From WTFY01 sp965220875 (GTDB lineage Bacteria > Pseudomonadota > Gammaproteobacteria > UBA4575), in assembly GCA_965220875.1 (NCBI GenBank), contig OZ244849.1, positions 1,178,001-1,242,000 on the forward strand: 64,000 nt of DNA. The letters are read 5' to 3'. How positions within the stretch are numbered: position 1 is the stretch's first letter; each line of letters opens with the position of its first letter. A program made the translations under genes and the position numbers. Shown here piece by piece: positions 25,619-36,105 of the stretch. The notes under the pieces were generated by a model. That model was given only the letters and a program-made list of their open reading frames with translations, was not told the DNA's origin and did no database searches.

Positions 25619-26455
25619 ATGAAGCTGTGTGGCGCTGAAGTGGGTCTGGACCGTCCCTTCTTCCTGATTGCAGGGCCGTGTGTCGTGGAGAGCCTGGAGC
25701 TTGCACAGGATACTGCGGGCAGGCTGAAGGAAATCACCTCGGCACTGGACATCCCCTTCATCTACAAGTCTTCTTTCGACAAGGCAAACCGCACCTCCGC
25801 TGACAGCTTCAGAGGCCTGGGGATAGACAAGGGGCTGCAGATTCTTGCACAGATCAAGGCAGAGCTTGGCGTACCTGTCTTGACGGATGTGCATGAAGAT
25901 ACTCCCCTGCAGGAAGTCGTGGAAGTCGTCGATGTCCTGCAGACCCCCGCATTTTTGTGTCGCCAGACGAATTTCATCCAGCGCGTTGCAGCATGCGGGT
26001 GCCCGGTCAACATCAAAAAGGGCCAGTTCCTGTCTCCGGGAGAAATGCGGCATGTAGTGGACAAGGCGAGGGCGCAGGGAAACCGGGAGATCCTGGTGTG
26101 CGAGCGCGGCGTATCCTTCGGGTACAACAACCTGGTTTCGGACATGCGTTCCCTGGCAATCCTGAGAGAAACCGGCTGTCCTGTAGTATTCGATGCCACG
26201 CATTCTGTACAATTGCCCGGCGCCGGCGCCGGCAGTTCCGGTGGCCAGCGGGAGTTTGTACCGCTGCTGGCACGCGCCGCTGTGGCTTGCGGCATCTCGG
26301 GCCTGTTCATGGAGACCCATCCGGATCCTGAAATTGCAAAAAGTGACGGGCCCAATTCCTGGCCGCTGGGAAAAATGAAATCCCTGTTGCGCGGGCTTCA
26401 GGAGATAGACCAGGCCGTGAAGCGGTGCGGCCTGATCGACGAACCGGCAGCATGA
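25619..26455 (+). CDS. kdsA: Kdo-8-phosphate synthase, metal-dependent type
   Basis: Condenses arabinose 5-phosphate with PEP to Kdo-8-phosphate for the LPS inner core. 278 residues, TIM barrel. Two features mark the metal-dependent class: Cys21 in LIAGPCVVES, where E. coli (metal-free) has Asn26, and KKGQFLSPGEM where E. coli has KKPQFVSPGQM. KANRTS, DVHE and FDATHSVQ are the substrate-binding blocks. Confidence 0.96.
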   Translation: MKLCGAEVGLDRPFFLIAGPCVVESLELAQDTAGRLKEITSALDIPFIYKSSFDKANRTSADSFRGLGIDKGLQILAQIKAELGVPVLTDVHEDTPLQEVVEVVDVLQTPAFLCRQTNFIQRVAACGCPVNIKKGQFLSPGEMRHVVDKARAQGNREILVCERGVSFGYNNLVSDMRSLAILRETGCPVVFDATHSVQLPGAGAGSSGGQREFVPLLARAAVACGISGLFMETHPDPEIAKSDGPNSWPLGKMKSLLRGLQEIDQAVKRCGLIDEPAA

Positions 26456-26488
26456 CAGGCAACGGAAGGCAAGGAGGTATGTGACCCG

Positions 26489-27778
<1,290 letters not shown>

Positions 27779-27782
27779 GCCA

Positions 27783-28079
27783 TTGAGGACACTCGTAATT
27801 TTTATGGCCCTGCTGCTGCTGCTGATGCAGTACAAGCTCTGGTTCGGTGAAGGAAGTTTCCGCGAGGGGCTGGAGTTGAGCCGCACGGTTGCCGAACAGG
27901 AACTCAAGAACGACCAGGCCAGCCAGCGCAACGATGTCCTCGCCGCTGAAGTAGAGGAGCTGAAAACCGGACTTGAATCCGTAGAGGAACGTGCAAGGAG
28001 CGAGCTGGGGATGGTGAAGAAAAACGAGACTTTCATCCAGATTCTGGAGAGCCGACCTGAAGATCGCGACAGAGAATGA
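27783..28079 (+). CDS. ftsB: Cell division protein FtsB
   Basis: Bitopic inner-membrane protein that links FtsL and FtsQ in the divisome. 98 residues: one membrane segment, then YKLWFGEGSF, a coiled coil at about 30-75 and the conserved EERARSELGMVKKNETF block. TTG 27783 is chosen because it gives exactly the 22 residues that precede WFG in E. coli; ATG 27804 is the alternative and would shorten the membrane segment. Lies between eno and ispD as in most gammaproteobacteria. Its stop overlaps the ATG at 28076 as ATGA. Confidence 0.9.
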   Translation: MRTLVIFMALLLLLMQYKLWFGEGSFREGLELSRTVAEQELKNDQASQRNDVLAAEVEELKTGLESVEERARSELGMVKKNETFIQILESRPEDRDRE

Positions 28080-28800
28080 TCATCGCCGGCAAAACTGCTG
28101 GGCAATCGTTTGTGCCGCAGGGTCAGGCCTGCGGATGGGCATGGATGTCCCCAAGCAATATCTCCCGCTGGGCGATGCCACTGTGCTGGAGGCAAGCCTC
28201 TCCTGTTTCCTGCATCACCCGCGGGTCACGGCTGTGGTGGTAGCCTTGCCGGCCTGTGATGAAAGGTGGTCCGGACTGAAGGTTTCATCCGACCGGTGCA
28301 TCCATGTCGCAGAAGGCGGGCCAAGCCGCGCACAATCCGTTCTCAACGCGCTGGAGACGCTGCAGGGCATGGCCGGTGCAGACGATTACGTGCTGATCCA
28401 TGATGCGGCACGACCCTGCCTTGACTACTCGGACCTGGACCGTCTCATCAGTGAAGGGGTCGCCAGTGAGACCGGTGCAATCTTGGCCACACCCGTTTGC
28501 GACACGATCAAGCGGGTGCGCTCGACCGGTGATTTCCGGGAAGTGGTTCAAACCGTAGACCGTTCCCGCCTGTGGAAGGCCCTGACTCCGCAGATGTTTC
28601 GGATCCGCGTACTCGATGAAGCCCTGCGTTCCTGTCTCAGGGGCAGCCTGGCCGTGACCGATGATGCCTCGGCAGTCGAGGCGATCGGGCATCGTGTAAA
28701 GATCGTCGAGGGGCGAAGTGACAATATTAAAATAACCCGGCAGGAAGATATCCGGCTGGCGGAATCGATAATGCGGCATATCAGGAGCCGGCCCGGGTGA
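28076..28800 (+). CDS. ispD: IspD, CDP-ME synthase, with an apparent one-base deletion near the start
   Basis: Couples MEP and CTP in the MEP pathway. The frame holding all conserved blocks (CAAGSG, the Arg of LRM, PKQYL, HDAARP, the TDDAS region, EGRSDNIKIT) runs from 28093 to 28800 but has no ATG, GTG or TTG upstream of the nucleotide-binding loop. The natural start is ATG 28076, overlapping the ftsB stop as ATGA, which reads MIIAGK and is in another frame. One extra A in the AAAA run at 28091-28094 would join them into MIIAGKNCWAIVCAAGSG. An assembler or sequencing slip or a real frameshift would look the same. Internal ATG 28135 would omit the CTP loop and the catalytic Arg. Confidence 0.85.
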
Positions 28801-28858
28801 GAAGGGTTTCGGCCGGGACCTCGCGGTTTCCGGGATATGCCATGATCATGGGGGCACG

Positions 28859-29350
28859 ATGACTGTGAGAGTGGGTTTTGGCTATGACACGCATCGCTTT
28901 TGCGAGGGTGATCATATTGTGTTAGGCGGGGAAAGAATCCGGTTCTCCCATGGCATCGACGCACATTCGGATGGAGATGTACTGCTGCATGCGCTTTGCG
29001 ATGCCGTGCTGGGTGCTGCGGGACTGGGTGATATCGGCCAGCATTTCCCGGACAGCCAAAGCAGGTACCGGGACGTGGAGAGTACGCGCCTGCTCGAGGA
29101 TGTGATGCAAAAGATAGAAGACAGGTACCTGGTCGGGAATGTAGACTGTACCGTCGTGCTGGAACGGCCCAAGCTGGCAGGATATACCGATGCCATGAAA
29201 GCGAACATCAGCAGGATTTTGAAAATTCCGGCAAGCCAGGTCAATCTCAAGGCTACGACCAGTGAGGGCATGGGCTTCATCGGCCGAGGAGAAGGCGTGG
29301 CCGCATTCGCGGTAGCACTGCTGCAGCAGCATTCACCGGCCGGTTCCTGA
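28859..29350 (+). CDS. ispF: 2-C-methyl-D-erythritol 2,4-cyclodiphosphate synthase
   Basis: Cyclises CDP-ME-2-phosphate in the MEP pathway, trimeric, with a zinc site. 163 residues. Zinc ligands are D10 and H12 (GYDTHRF) and the His in HALCDAVLG; GIDAHSDGDVLLHA and TTSEGMGFIGRGEG are the family signatures. ATG 28859 has GGGGG upstream. Stands 58 nt after ispD, whose frameshift could affect the pathway. Confidence 0.96.
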   Translation: MTVRVGFGYDTHRFCEGDHIVLGGERIRFSHGIDAHSDGDVLLHALCDAVLGAAGLGDIGQHFPDSQSRYRDVESTRLLEDVMQKIEDRYLVGNVDCTVVLERPKLAGYTDAMKANISRILKIPASQVNLKATTSEGMGFIGRGEGVAAFAVALLQQHSPAGS

Positions 29351-29360
29351 ACCCGAAGGG

Positions 29361-31295
29361 ATGTTGCTCAGCGAAAAGATTTTCAGCCCGGGCGGCTTGC
29401 TGTCTGAACGCCTGGCGCATTTCCGTTACCGGCCACAGCAGGAGAGGATGAGCGTGTCCGTCGAAGCTGCACTGAGACAGCGCGGGCGACTCATCATTGA
29501 GGCAGGCACCGGTGTTGGGAAGACCTTTGCCTACCTGGTCCCCGCGCTTCTGTCCGGACAGAAAGTGGTCGTCTCCACCGGTACCCGGCATTTGCAGGAC
29601 CAGCTGTATTTCAAGGATCTTCCAGCCGTTCTGGACATTGTCGAGACGCCCGTGTCCACGGCATTGCTGAAGGGCCGGGCGAATTACCTTTGCGTATACC
29701 GCCTGGAGCACCATGCGCCCCGCGCCCTGGCCCATGTGCGCCGGGGCGCGAGGCATTACCAGTCCATCCTGGACTGGTCCCGGGTGACCCGCACAGGAGA
29801 GATAGCCGAGGTGCATTCGGTCGGCGAGGAAGACCCCGTATGGCCAAGCGTCACCTCGACTGTCGAAAACTGCCTCGGCAGCGAATGCCCGAGTTACCAG
29901 AAGTGTCACGTGGTCAAGGCCAGGAGGAAGGCCTTGCAGGCCGATGTCGTCGTGATCAATCATCACCTGTTCTTTTCCGACCTGACCCTGAAGCAGGAAG
30001 GGTTTGGCGACCTGTTGCCGGAGGCCGATGCATTCATCCTGGATGAGGCACACCAGTTGCCGGAACTTGCCAGCACTTTTCTGGCGACGACCACCAGCGG
30101 CCGCCAGCTCAGGCATCTGTGCGAGGACGTGATCGCAGCACAGCTTGAAGAGGCGCCCGATTCCGTGGACGTTCGTGAAACGGTGGATTCCGTTCAGAAA
30201 TCGACAGCTGATTTCCAGCTTGCACTGGCAGGCGGCAAGGAACGAAAGCTGTGGCAAGAAGCTGTCGGGGCGACAGACGTCGAGGACGGTTTTGACCGGC
30301 TTTGCTCGGCACTGTGCCGGTTGTCAGGGAAACTGGCCGAGCTGGGTGGTCGGGGCAGTGCGCTGGCTCGTTGCGCACAGCGTTGTGAAAAACACGTGCA
30401 GCATTTTGAAGGCATCCTGGAAAAAGAGGAAGGAACGGTACGCTGGCTCGAGTGCCAGCAGAAGGATTTCAAGCTTCACAGCACTCCGCTCGATACGGCC
30501 AACCTGTTCCAGGACCTGATTGCACGCTATGAGAGCAGCTGGATTTTCACATCCGCAACCCTGGCTGTGAATTCCGGGTTTGACCATTTCCAGCAGCAAC
30601 TCGGATTCCTCGATGCAGAAACCATCATGCTGGACAGCCCGTATGACTATGAAGTCAATACACGCCTGTTCCTGCCGGCCATTTCTGTCGACCCGGGTCA
30701 TGACGAGTATACCGCCTGCGTGGTGGATGCCGTGCTGCCGATCCTGGAAGTCAACAAGGGACGCGCATTCCTGCTGTTCAGCAGCCATCGCGCACTGCGT
30801 ACGGCGGCAGCGATCCTGCAGGGCAACAGCCGTTTCAACCTGCTGGTGCAGGGTGAGTCTCCACGAAGGGAGTTGCTTGGACGGTTCGTGAGGACGGAGC
30901 ATGCCGTACTCCTGGGGACCAGCAGTTTTTGGGAGGGGGTGGACATCCGCGGGAGTGCCTTGAGCTGTGTCGTGATCGACAAGCTGCCCTTTGCAGCACC
31001 GGATGACCCGGTTCTGGCCGGCCGCCTGCAGGCGCTGCGGCGGCAGGGAGAAAACCCCTTCATGCATTACCAGTTGCCGCAGGCCGTTCTTGCACTGAAA
31101 CAGGGCGTAGGCAGGCTCATCCGCGACGAGGCCGATTACGGTGTAGTGACCATATGCGATCCCAGGCTGACTGCCAGGCCGTATGGGAAATCGTTTGTCG
31201 AAAGCCTGCCGAACATGCCCCGTACTTCAAGTCTGGACGAGGTCATGCAGTTCCTGCAGCAACGGGATTCCGCTGATGAAGCACCTTTGCATTGA
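29361..31295 (+). CDS. yoaA: DinG-family iron-sulfur DNA helicase, YoaA type
   Basis: XPD-like superfamily 2 helicase, 644 residues. Walker A is residues 48-55 (AGTGVGKT), DEAH box residues 228-231. Four cysteines C111, C171, C176 and C182 sit where the XPD iron-sulfur cluster binds. E. coli YoaA works with the HolC clamp-loader subunit in repair of stalled forks, which is interesting since holC is absent from its usual place here. 10 nt after ispF and overlapping tsaB by 20 nt, the same yoaA-tsaB neighbourhood as in E. coli. Confidence 0.9.
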   Translation: MLLSEKIFSPGGLLSERLAHFRYRPQQERMSVSVEAALRQRGRLIIEAGTGVGKTFAYLVPALLSGQKVVVSTGTRHLQDQLYFKDLPAVLDIVETPVSTALLKGRANYLCVYRLEHHAPRALAHVRRGARHYQSILDWSRVTRTGEIAEVHSVGEEDPVWPSVTSTVENCLGSECPSYQKCHVVKARRKALQADVVVINHHLFFSDLTLKQEGFGDLLPEADAFILDEAHQLPELASTFLATTTSGRQLRHLCEDVIAAQLEEAPDSVDVRETVDSVQKSTADFQLALAGGKERKLWQEAVGATDVEDGFDRLCSALCRLSGKLAELGGRGSALARCAQRCEKHVQHFEGILEKEEGTVRWLECQQKDFKLHSTPLDTANLFQDLIARYESSWIFTSATLAVNSGFDHFQQQLGFLDAETIMLDSPYDYEVNTRLFLPAISVDPGHDEYTACVVDAVLPILEVNKGRAFLLFSSHRALRTAAAILQGNSRFNLLVQGESPRRELLGRFVRTEHAVLLGTSSFWEGVDIRGSALSCVVIDKLPFAAPDDPVLAGRLQALRRQGENPFMHYQLPQAVLALKQGVGRLIRDEADYGVVTICDPRLTARPYGKSFVESLPNMPRTSSLDEVMQFLQQRDSADEAPLH

Positions 31296-31968
31296 AACGT
31301 CTACGGAGTGCTGTTCCGTGGCACTGTGCATGGACGGCGAGATCATCAGTGAAAGCGAAGTGGCGCAGAACCGGCACAACGAGATTGTATTGCCGATGTG
31401 TGAGCGCATTCTGGCAAAGGCCCAGGCGAGCCTGGACCAGCTGGATGCCATTGCTTTCGGTCGGGGCCCGGGTGCGTTTACAGGCGTACGTCTCGCCGCC
31501 AGCGTGGCCCAGGGGATTGCCATGGCAAGGGACCTGCCCGTGGTTCCGGTCTCCTCGCTGGCGGCGCTGGCACAAGCTGCCTACACCCGGCAAAAGGCAT
31601 CACAGGTGCTGGCCTGTATTGATGCCCGCATGCAGGAGGTCTATTTTGCCCTGTACCAGCTGGATGACAATGAAATCATGCAGTTGACTGGCCGGGAGCA
31701 GGTCGGCAAGCCCGAATTGATTGATGTGGAAGTCGGCAAGCATTGCATCGGGTACGGATCGGGGTGGAAAGTGTATGCCGAGGCCCTGCTGGACCGCTGC
31801 AGAACGGACATGGCATTCGATGCGAACGTGACTCCCCAGGCCGAGCACGTTGCATGCCTGGCAGAACATTACTTCCACCAGGGCCTTGCTGTTTCCGCAA
31901 CAGAGGCGATTCCGGTCTACGTGCGCGATAACGTGGCGAGCAAGCCGAAAGACTGGAGGATAGGCTGA
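31276..31968 (+). CDS. tsaB: TsaB, threonylcarbamoyladenosine complex dimerisation subunit
   Basis: Partner of TsaD and TsaE in making t6A37 on ANN-decoding tRNAs. 230 residues (E. coli 231), ASKHA fold: CIETSTECCSVAL phosphate motif at the start and GRGPGAFTGVRL in the middle. ATG 31276 is inside the yoaA end and starts the family N-terminus (MKHLCIETST); the open frame further upstream is not homologous. Confidence 0.94.
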   Translation: MKHLCIETSTECCSVALCMDGEIISESEVAQNRHNEIVLPMCERILAKAQASLDQLDAIAFGRGPGAFTGVRLAASVAQGIAMARDLPVVPVSSLAALAQAAYTRQKASQVLACIDARMQEVYFALYQLDDNEIMQLTGREQVGKPELIDVEVGKHCIGYGSGWKVYAEALLDRCRTDMAFDANVTPQAEHVACLAEHYFHQGLAVSATEAIPVYVRDNVASKPKDWRIG

Positions 31969-32016
31969 CGGCCCGCGCTCTGCGACGTGCACGCCGGCGC
32001 CTCGTCGCTGCGGTTT

Positions 32017-32025
32017 TGCTACAAT
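32017..32025 (+). promoter_or_regulatory. Extended -10 promoter directly before the DUF2007 gene
   Basis: TGC then TACAAT (32020-32025), with exactly 6 nt between the hexamer and the ATG at 32032. Transcription would begin at or near the A of ATG, giving a leaderless mRNA. No -35 is visible. Confidence 0.5.
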
Positions 32026-32031
32026 GCGCGC

Positions 32032-32349
32032 ATGGTACGCGTGTACAGCGAACCCAGCCCGGTGTTTATTTATCATCTCAGGGACCTCCTTGAGGGAAAG
32101 GGCATTGCCGTGATCATCAGGAATGAGCTGCTGGCAGGCGGTGTCGGAGAACTTCCACCCACCGAGGTCTGGCCCGAGCTTTGGGTGGTGGATAAAGGAG
32201 ACCGCCAGGTTGCGGAAAAAATTGTGCGTGATTTCATCGCTTCCACCAAAACCCGTATCCAGGACTGGGTTTGCTCAAAGTGCGGGGAGCACATCGAAGG
32301 ACAGTTTGCTGCATGCTGGAACTGCGGGTCAGCAAGGAACACCTCCTAG
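32032..32349 (+). CDS. DUF2007 domain protein with C-terminal zinc ribbon
   Basis: Small cytosolic protein, 105 residues. Residues 1-70 match the DUF2007 (putative signal-transducing) pattern: VYSEPSPVFIYHLRDLLEGKGI, then LPPTEVWPELWVVD. A CxxC...CxxC zinc ribbon follows (C81, C84, C95, C98), an addition also found in other DUF2007 proteins. Function unknown; the fold suggests binding a small molecule or protein partner. The start ATG 32032 has no ribosome site, consistent with a leaderless start, and the internal GTG 31987 is an alternative. It is 63 nt after tsaB. Confidence 0.75.
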   Translation: MVRVYSEPSPVFIYHLRDLLEGKGIAVIIRNELLAGGVGELPPTEVWPELWVVDKGDRQVAEKIVRDFIASTKTRIQDWVCSKCGEHIEGQFAACWNCGSARNTS

Positions 32350-32459
32350 AGGACGCATTGGGATCCCCGCTATCCTGCAGCAGGTCCCCAGCCCTGTCTG
32401 AGCCGGGTATTCCGTCCCATCGGCGATGGATCGGTTTCCGGCAGGTCTTTTACCGGTGC

Positions 32460-33209
32460 ATGCTGGCATTGCTGGCCTGTGCATGGATGCCACCGGTCTT
32501 CGCGTCCGGATGGAGCGTGACTGAACTGCACGTACAGTATGGAAACCTGGATGTGCCAGAGTTCGAGGGGGGAGGTCATGCATACCACCTTATTTACACG
32601 TTGCAGCATGCCAACGGGTGGGAATACGGCGACAATTTTTTCTTCATCGACGTACTCGATTCCAGGAGCTCAGGTTTTCAGGATTTTGACCTGTACGCGG
32701 AGTGGTACTCAAATCTGAGTCTTGGCAGGATCACGGGCAGGGAACTGGCTGCCGGGGTCATTTCGGATTTCGGGTTCATTCTGGGTCTTAACTGGGCCCG
32801 CGATGCAAAAGTCCGGAAATTCCTTCCGGGCATTCGGCTGGCCTTGGACATCAAGGGATTTTCATTCGCGAACCTGGACATCATGGCCTATATCGATGAC
32901 AGCCGGGGAGTCTCTTCCGGAGGCGCGCCAGAAGAGCATGACGCCTTCATGGTAGATTTCAATTTCGCGCGGCCTTTCAGGATCGGGAACTCCAGTTTCA
33001 GTATTGAAGGACATGTGGAGTACGTTGGAGAGCGCAAGAACGAGTTCGGTGACAGGGTCGCGGAATGGGTGCTTGCCCAGCCGCAATTCCGCTGGAATCC
33101 CGGTGACCGGTTGTCCCTGGGGATTGAATACCAGTACTGGATGAACAAGCTGGGTGACCGGGATACGGATGAGAACACCGTGCAGGCACTGCTTGTCTGG
33201 AAATTCTAG
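32460..33209 (+). CDS. Tsx/OmpK-like outer membrane channel protein
   Basis: About 249 residues. A hydrophobic signal peptide (LALLACAWMPPVFASG) precedes a mature beta-barrel with alternating hydrophobic strands and a C-terminal Phe (VWKF). The LQHANGWEYGDNFFFID segment is the best match to the nucleoside-channel Tsx family; that is family memory, not a search. ATG 32460 is the only convenient start but lacks positively charged residues before the hydrophobic stretch; the upstream frame is open back to 32271, where an alternative start may lie. Substrate unknown, nucleosides by analogy. Confidence 0.65.
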   Translation: MLALLACAWMPPVFASGWSVTELHVQYGNLDVPEFEGGGHAYHLIYTLQHANGWEYGDNFFFIDVLDSRSSGFQDFDLYAEWYSNLSLGRITGRELAAGVISDFGFILGLNWARDAKVRKFLPGIRLALDIKGFSFANLDIMAYIDDSRGVSSGGAPEEHDAFMVDFNFARPFRIGNSSFSIEGHVEYVGERKNEFGDRVAEWVLAQPQFRWNPGDRLSLGIEYQYWMNKLGDRDTDENTVQALLVWKF

Positions 33210-33342
33210 CCTGCGAAGCAGGACCGGCAGGCCCCGTCTGCGTGCTGCCCGCAGGTGAACCGGCCTGCGGCATGCCAGGGTGGCAGGACGCACGGAGGTC
33301 CAGGCAAGGGCACCTTCCCGCTTTCAGTCCCGGCTGGAGTGT

Positions 33343-36105
33343 TCAGGCGTTCTGGATTTTCGTCAGCTGTTCTTCCAGCTGGTGCAGTGCGGCGTGCATG
33401 GAAGAAAGTCGCGTGACTTCCTGGTCGACGACCGCTTGGGGTGCCTTGGTCTTGAAATCGGGGTTGTCCAGCCTGGTCCGTGTTTTTTCCAGGTTCAGTT
33501 TCAGCTTGCTGATTTCCTTTTCCAGCCGCGTGCACTCCGCTGCCTTGTCTATCAAACCCGCGAGCGGGATGAGAATCTTCATCCTGCCAGCCAGTGCGGT
33601 GGCCGATTCGGGCGCTGCGTCATCTTTCATCCACTTGACATGCTCCAGTGTGGCCAGTTCATGGATGTAACGGCTGCTGCCTGCAAAGTATTCCCGGTCC
33701 TGCGAAGACCAGTTCTGAACCAGTACGGGCAATGGCTTGCCCGGGGGAATGTTCATGTCGGAACGGATCTTTCGCACGGCATTGATGAATGCCTTGGACC
33801 ATTCCATTCTGAGCAGGCTGTTCTCGTCGACGAGACTCGAGTCACTTAGCGGGAAGGGCTGCAGGGAGATGCTGTCTTGCGCAATCTGCAGGCGTTTCGC
33901 GATGAGCTGCCAGATTTCCTCGGTAATGAAGGGGATGATGGGGTGCAGCAGCCGCAGGGACGTATCCATGACTTCCAGCAGGACACGACGGGTATTCTGC
34001 TTGATGTCCGGATCCGTGTCGTCCCCGAACAGCACCGGCTTGCAGAGCTCGATGTACCAGTCGCAAAGTTCGTGCCAGACGTAGCCATAGAGTGCCTGCG
34101 CGCACAGGTCGAACCGGTAGTTTTTCAGGTGCCTGTGCGTGTGTTCAATGATCTCCTGCTGCTTGCTCAGGATCCACTGGTCCGCCAGGGTAAGCCGGGC
34201 AGTTTCCAAACTCGGTGCGACCGGCTTGCCCTCTGTGATCATGAGCACAAAGCGGGCTGCATTCCACAGCTTGTTGCAAAAGTTGCGGTATCCCTCGATC
34301 CGGTTCAGGTCGAACTTTATGTCGCGTCCGAACGTGGCTTGGGCGGCAAAGGAAAATCGCAGGGCATCCGTGCCGTAGGCCTTGATACCCTCCGGGAATT
34401 CCTTGCGGGTGGCCTTTTCTATCCTGGGTGCCATGTCCGGCTGCATGAGCCCGGAGGTGCGTTTGTGTATCAGCCCGTTAAGATCGATTCCGTCAATGAT
34501 ATCGATCGGGTCCAGGACATTTCCCTTGGATTTCGACATTTTCTGGCCGCCGGCATCCCGCACCAGGCCATGGATGTACACCTTGCGGAATGGGACATCG
34601 TCCATGAACTTCAGGCCCATCATGATCATGCGCGCAACCCAGAAAAAGATGATGTCGAACCCCGTGATCAGTACGGAGGTCGGATAGAACGTTTCCAGCG
34701 CATCGGTCTGCTCGGGCCAGCCGAGGGTTGAAAAAGGCCACAGCGCAGAGGAAAACCATGTATCCAGCACGTCCTCGTCCTGGACAAGCTCCACCTGGGG
34801 TCCCAGCCTGTATTTTTCCCGCACCTCCGCTTCGTCCCGGGCCACGAAAATGTTTCCATCCGGGTCGTACCATGCAGGGATGCGGTGTCCCCACCACAGC
34901 TGGCGGCTGATGCACCAGTCCTGGATATTGCGCATCCATTCGAAATAGGTCCGGGACCAGTTTTCCGGGACAAACTGCACATCGCCGCGTTCAACAGCCG
35001 CGATCGCAGGCTCCGCAAGGGGCTGGATCTTCACGTACCATTGACGGGTAAGGTAAGGTTCCACGATGGCTCCTGAACGGTCGCCGCGCGGCACGACCAG
35101 CCTGTGTTTCCGGGTGGATTCGAGCAGTCCCTGGGCCTGCAGGTCGTCGACGACCTGCCTGCGCGCCTGGAAGCGGTCCAGCCCCCGGTAGGCTTCCGGG
35201 GCCTTGTCGTTGATGCTTGCGTCACGCGTAAAGATGTTGATCTGTTCCAGGCCGTGCCGAAGACCGACTTCATGGTCATTGAAATCGTGTGCGGGAGTGA
35301 TTTTCACGCACCCGGAGCCGAACTCCGGGTCGACGTATTCATCCGCGATCACCGGAATTTCCCGGCCTGTCAAGGGCAAGCTTACCGATTTTCCAACAAT
35401 GTCCCTGTAGCGTTCATCCTGTGGGTGAACGGCCACGGCAGCATCTCCCAGCAGGGTTTCCGGCCGTGTGGTCGCGACGACCACATGGCCCGAGTCCCAT
35501 GTGTGGGGATAACGTATATGCCACATGAAACCGTCTTCCTCTTCGGAGACGACTTCCAGGTCGGAAACGGCAGTGTGCAGTTCCGGGTCCCAGTTGACCA
35601 GGCGTTTCCCGCGGTAGATCAGGCCTTCATCGTACAGGCTCACGAACACCCGCTTCACGGCTTCGGACAGGCTTTCGTCCATGGTAAACCGCTCGCGCGT
35701 CCAGTCGACGGAGGAGCCGATACGTTCCAGTTGGCGGCAGATGTTTTCCCCCGAATGCTCTTTCCACTCCCAGACCTTCCTTATGAATTTCTCCCTGCCC
35801 AGTTCATGGCGCGTTTTCCCCTGCGCCAGGAGCTGTCGTTCCACCACCATCTGGGTTGCGATCCCGGCATGATCGGTACCCGGCTGCCAGAGCGTATTGA
35901 AACCTGCCATGCGGTGGTAGCGGGTCAGGCAATCCATCAGGGTATTGTTGAATGCATGTCCCATGTGCAGGGTGCCGGTGACGTTGGGCGGAGGGATCAT
36001 GATGCAGTACGGGTCTCCTGTACCGCCTGGCGCAAAGTAGTTCCTGGCTTTCCAGTGCTGGTACCACTTTCGTTCAATGCTGGCAGGCTGGTAGGTTTTT
36101 TCCAT
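33343..36105 (-). CDS. valS: Valyl-tRNA synthetase
   Basis: Class Ia synthetase, 920 residues (E. coli 951). HIGH motif is HMGH at residues 47-50 (TLHMGHAFNN), KMSKS at 522-526, the CP1 editing domain lies between, and a C-terminal coiled-coil arm ends the protein. The usual E. coli order is pepA-holC-valS; here only 173 nt separate valS from pepA and there is no holC. Start ATG 36105 is family-consistent (MEKTYQPASIE). Convergent with the Tsx-like gene. Confidence 0.98.
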   Translation of the reverse strand: MEKTYQPASIERKWYQHWKARNYFAPGGTGDPYCIMIPPPNVTGTLHMGHAFNNTLMDCLTRYHRMAGFNTLWQPGTDHAGIATQMVVERQLLAQGKTRHELGREKFIRKVWEWKEHSGENICRQLERIGSSVDWTRERFTMDESLSEAVKRVFVSLYDEGLIYRGKRLVNWDPELHTAVSDLEVVSEEEDGFMWHIRYPHTWDSGHVVVATTRPETLLGDAAVAVHPQDERYRDIVGKSVSLPLTGREIPVIADEYVDPEFGSGCVKITPAHDFNDHEVGLRHGLEQINIFTRDASINDKAPEAYRGLDRFQARRQVVDDLQAQGLLESTRKHRLVVPRGDRSGAIVEPYLTRQWYVKIQPLAEPAIAAVERGDVQFVPENWSRTYFEWMRNIQDWCISRQLWWGHRIPAWYDPDGNIFVARDEAEVREKYRLGPQVELVQDEDVLDTWFSSALWPFSTLGWPEQTDALETFYPTSVLITGFDIIFFWVARMIMMGLKFMDDVPFRKVYIHGLVRDAGGQKMSKSKGNVLDPIDIIDGIDLNGLIHKRTSGLMQPDMAPRIEKATRKEFPEGIKAYGTDALRFSFAAQATFGRDIKFDLNRIEGYRNFCNKLWNAARFVLMITEGKPVAPSLETARLTLADQWILSKQQEIIEHTHRHLKNYRFDLCAQALYGYVWHELCDWYIELCKPVLFGDDTDPDIKQNTRRVLLEVMDTSLRLLHPIIPFITEEIWQLIAKRLQIAQDSISLQPFPLSDSSLVDENSLLRMEWSKAFINAVRKIRSDMNIPPGKPLPVLVQNWSSQDREYFAGSSRYIHELATLEHVKWMKDDAAPESATALAGRMKILIPLAGLIDKAAECTRLEKEISKLKLNLEKTRTRLDNPDFKTKAPQAVVDQEVTRLSSMHAALHQLEEQLTKIQNA

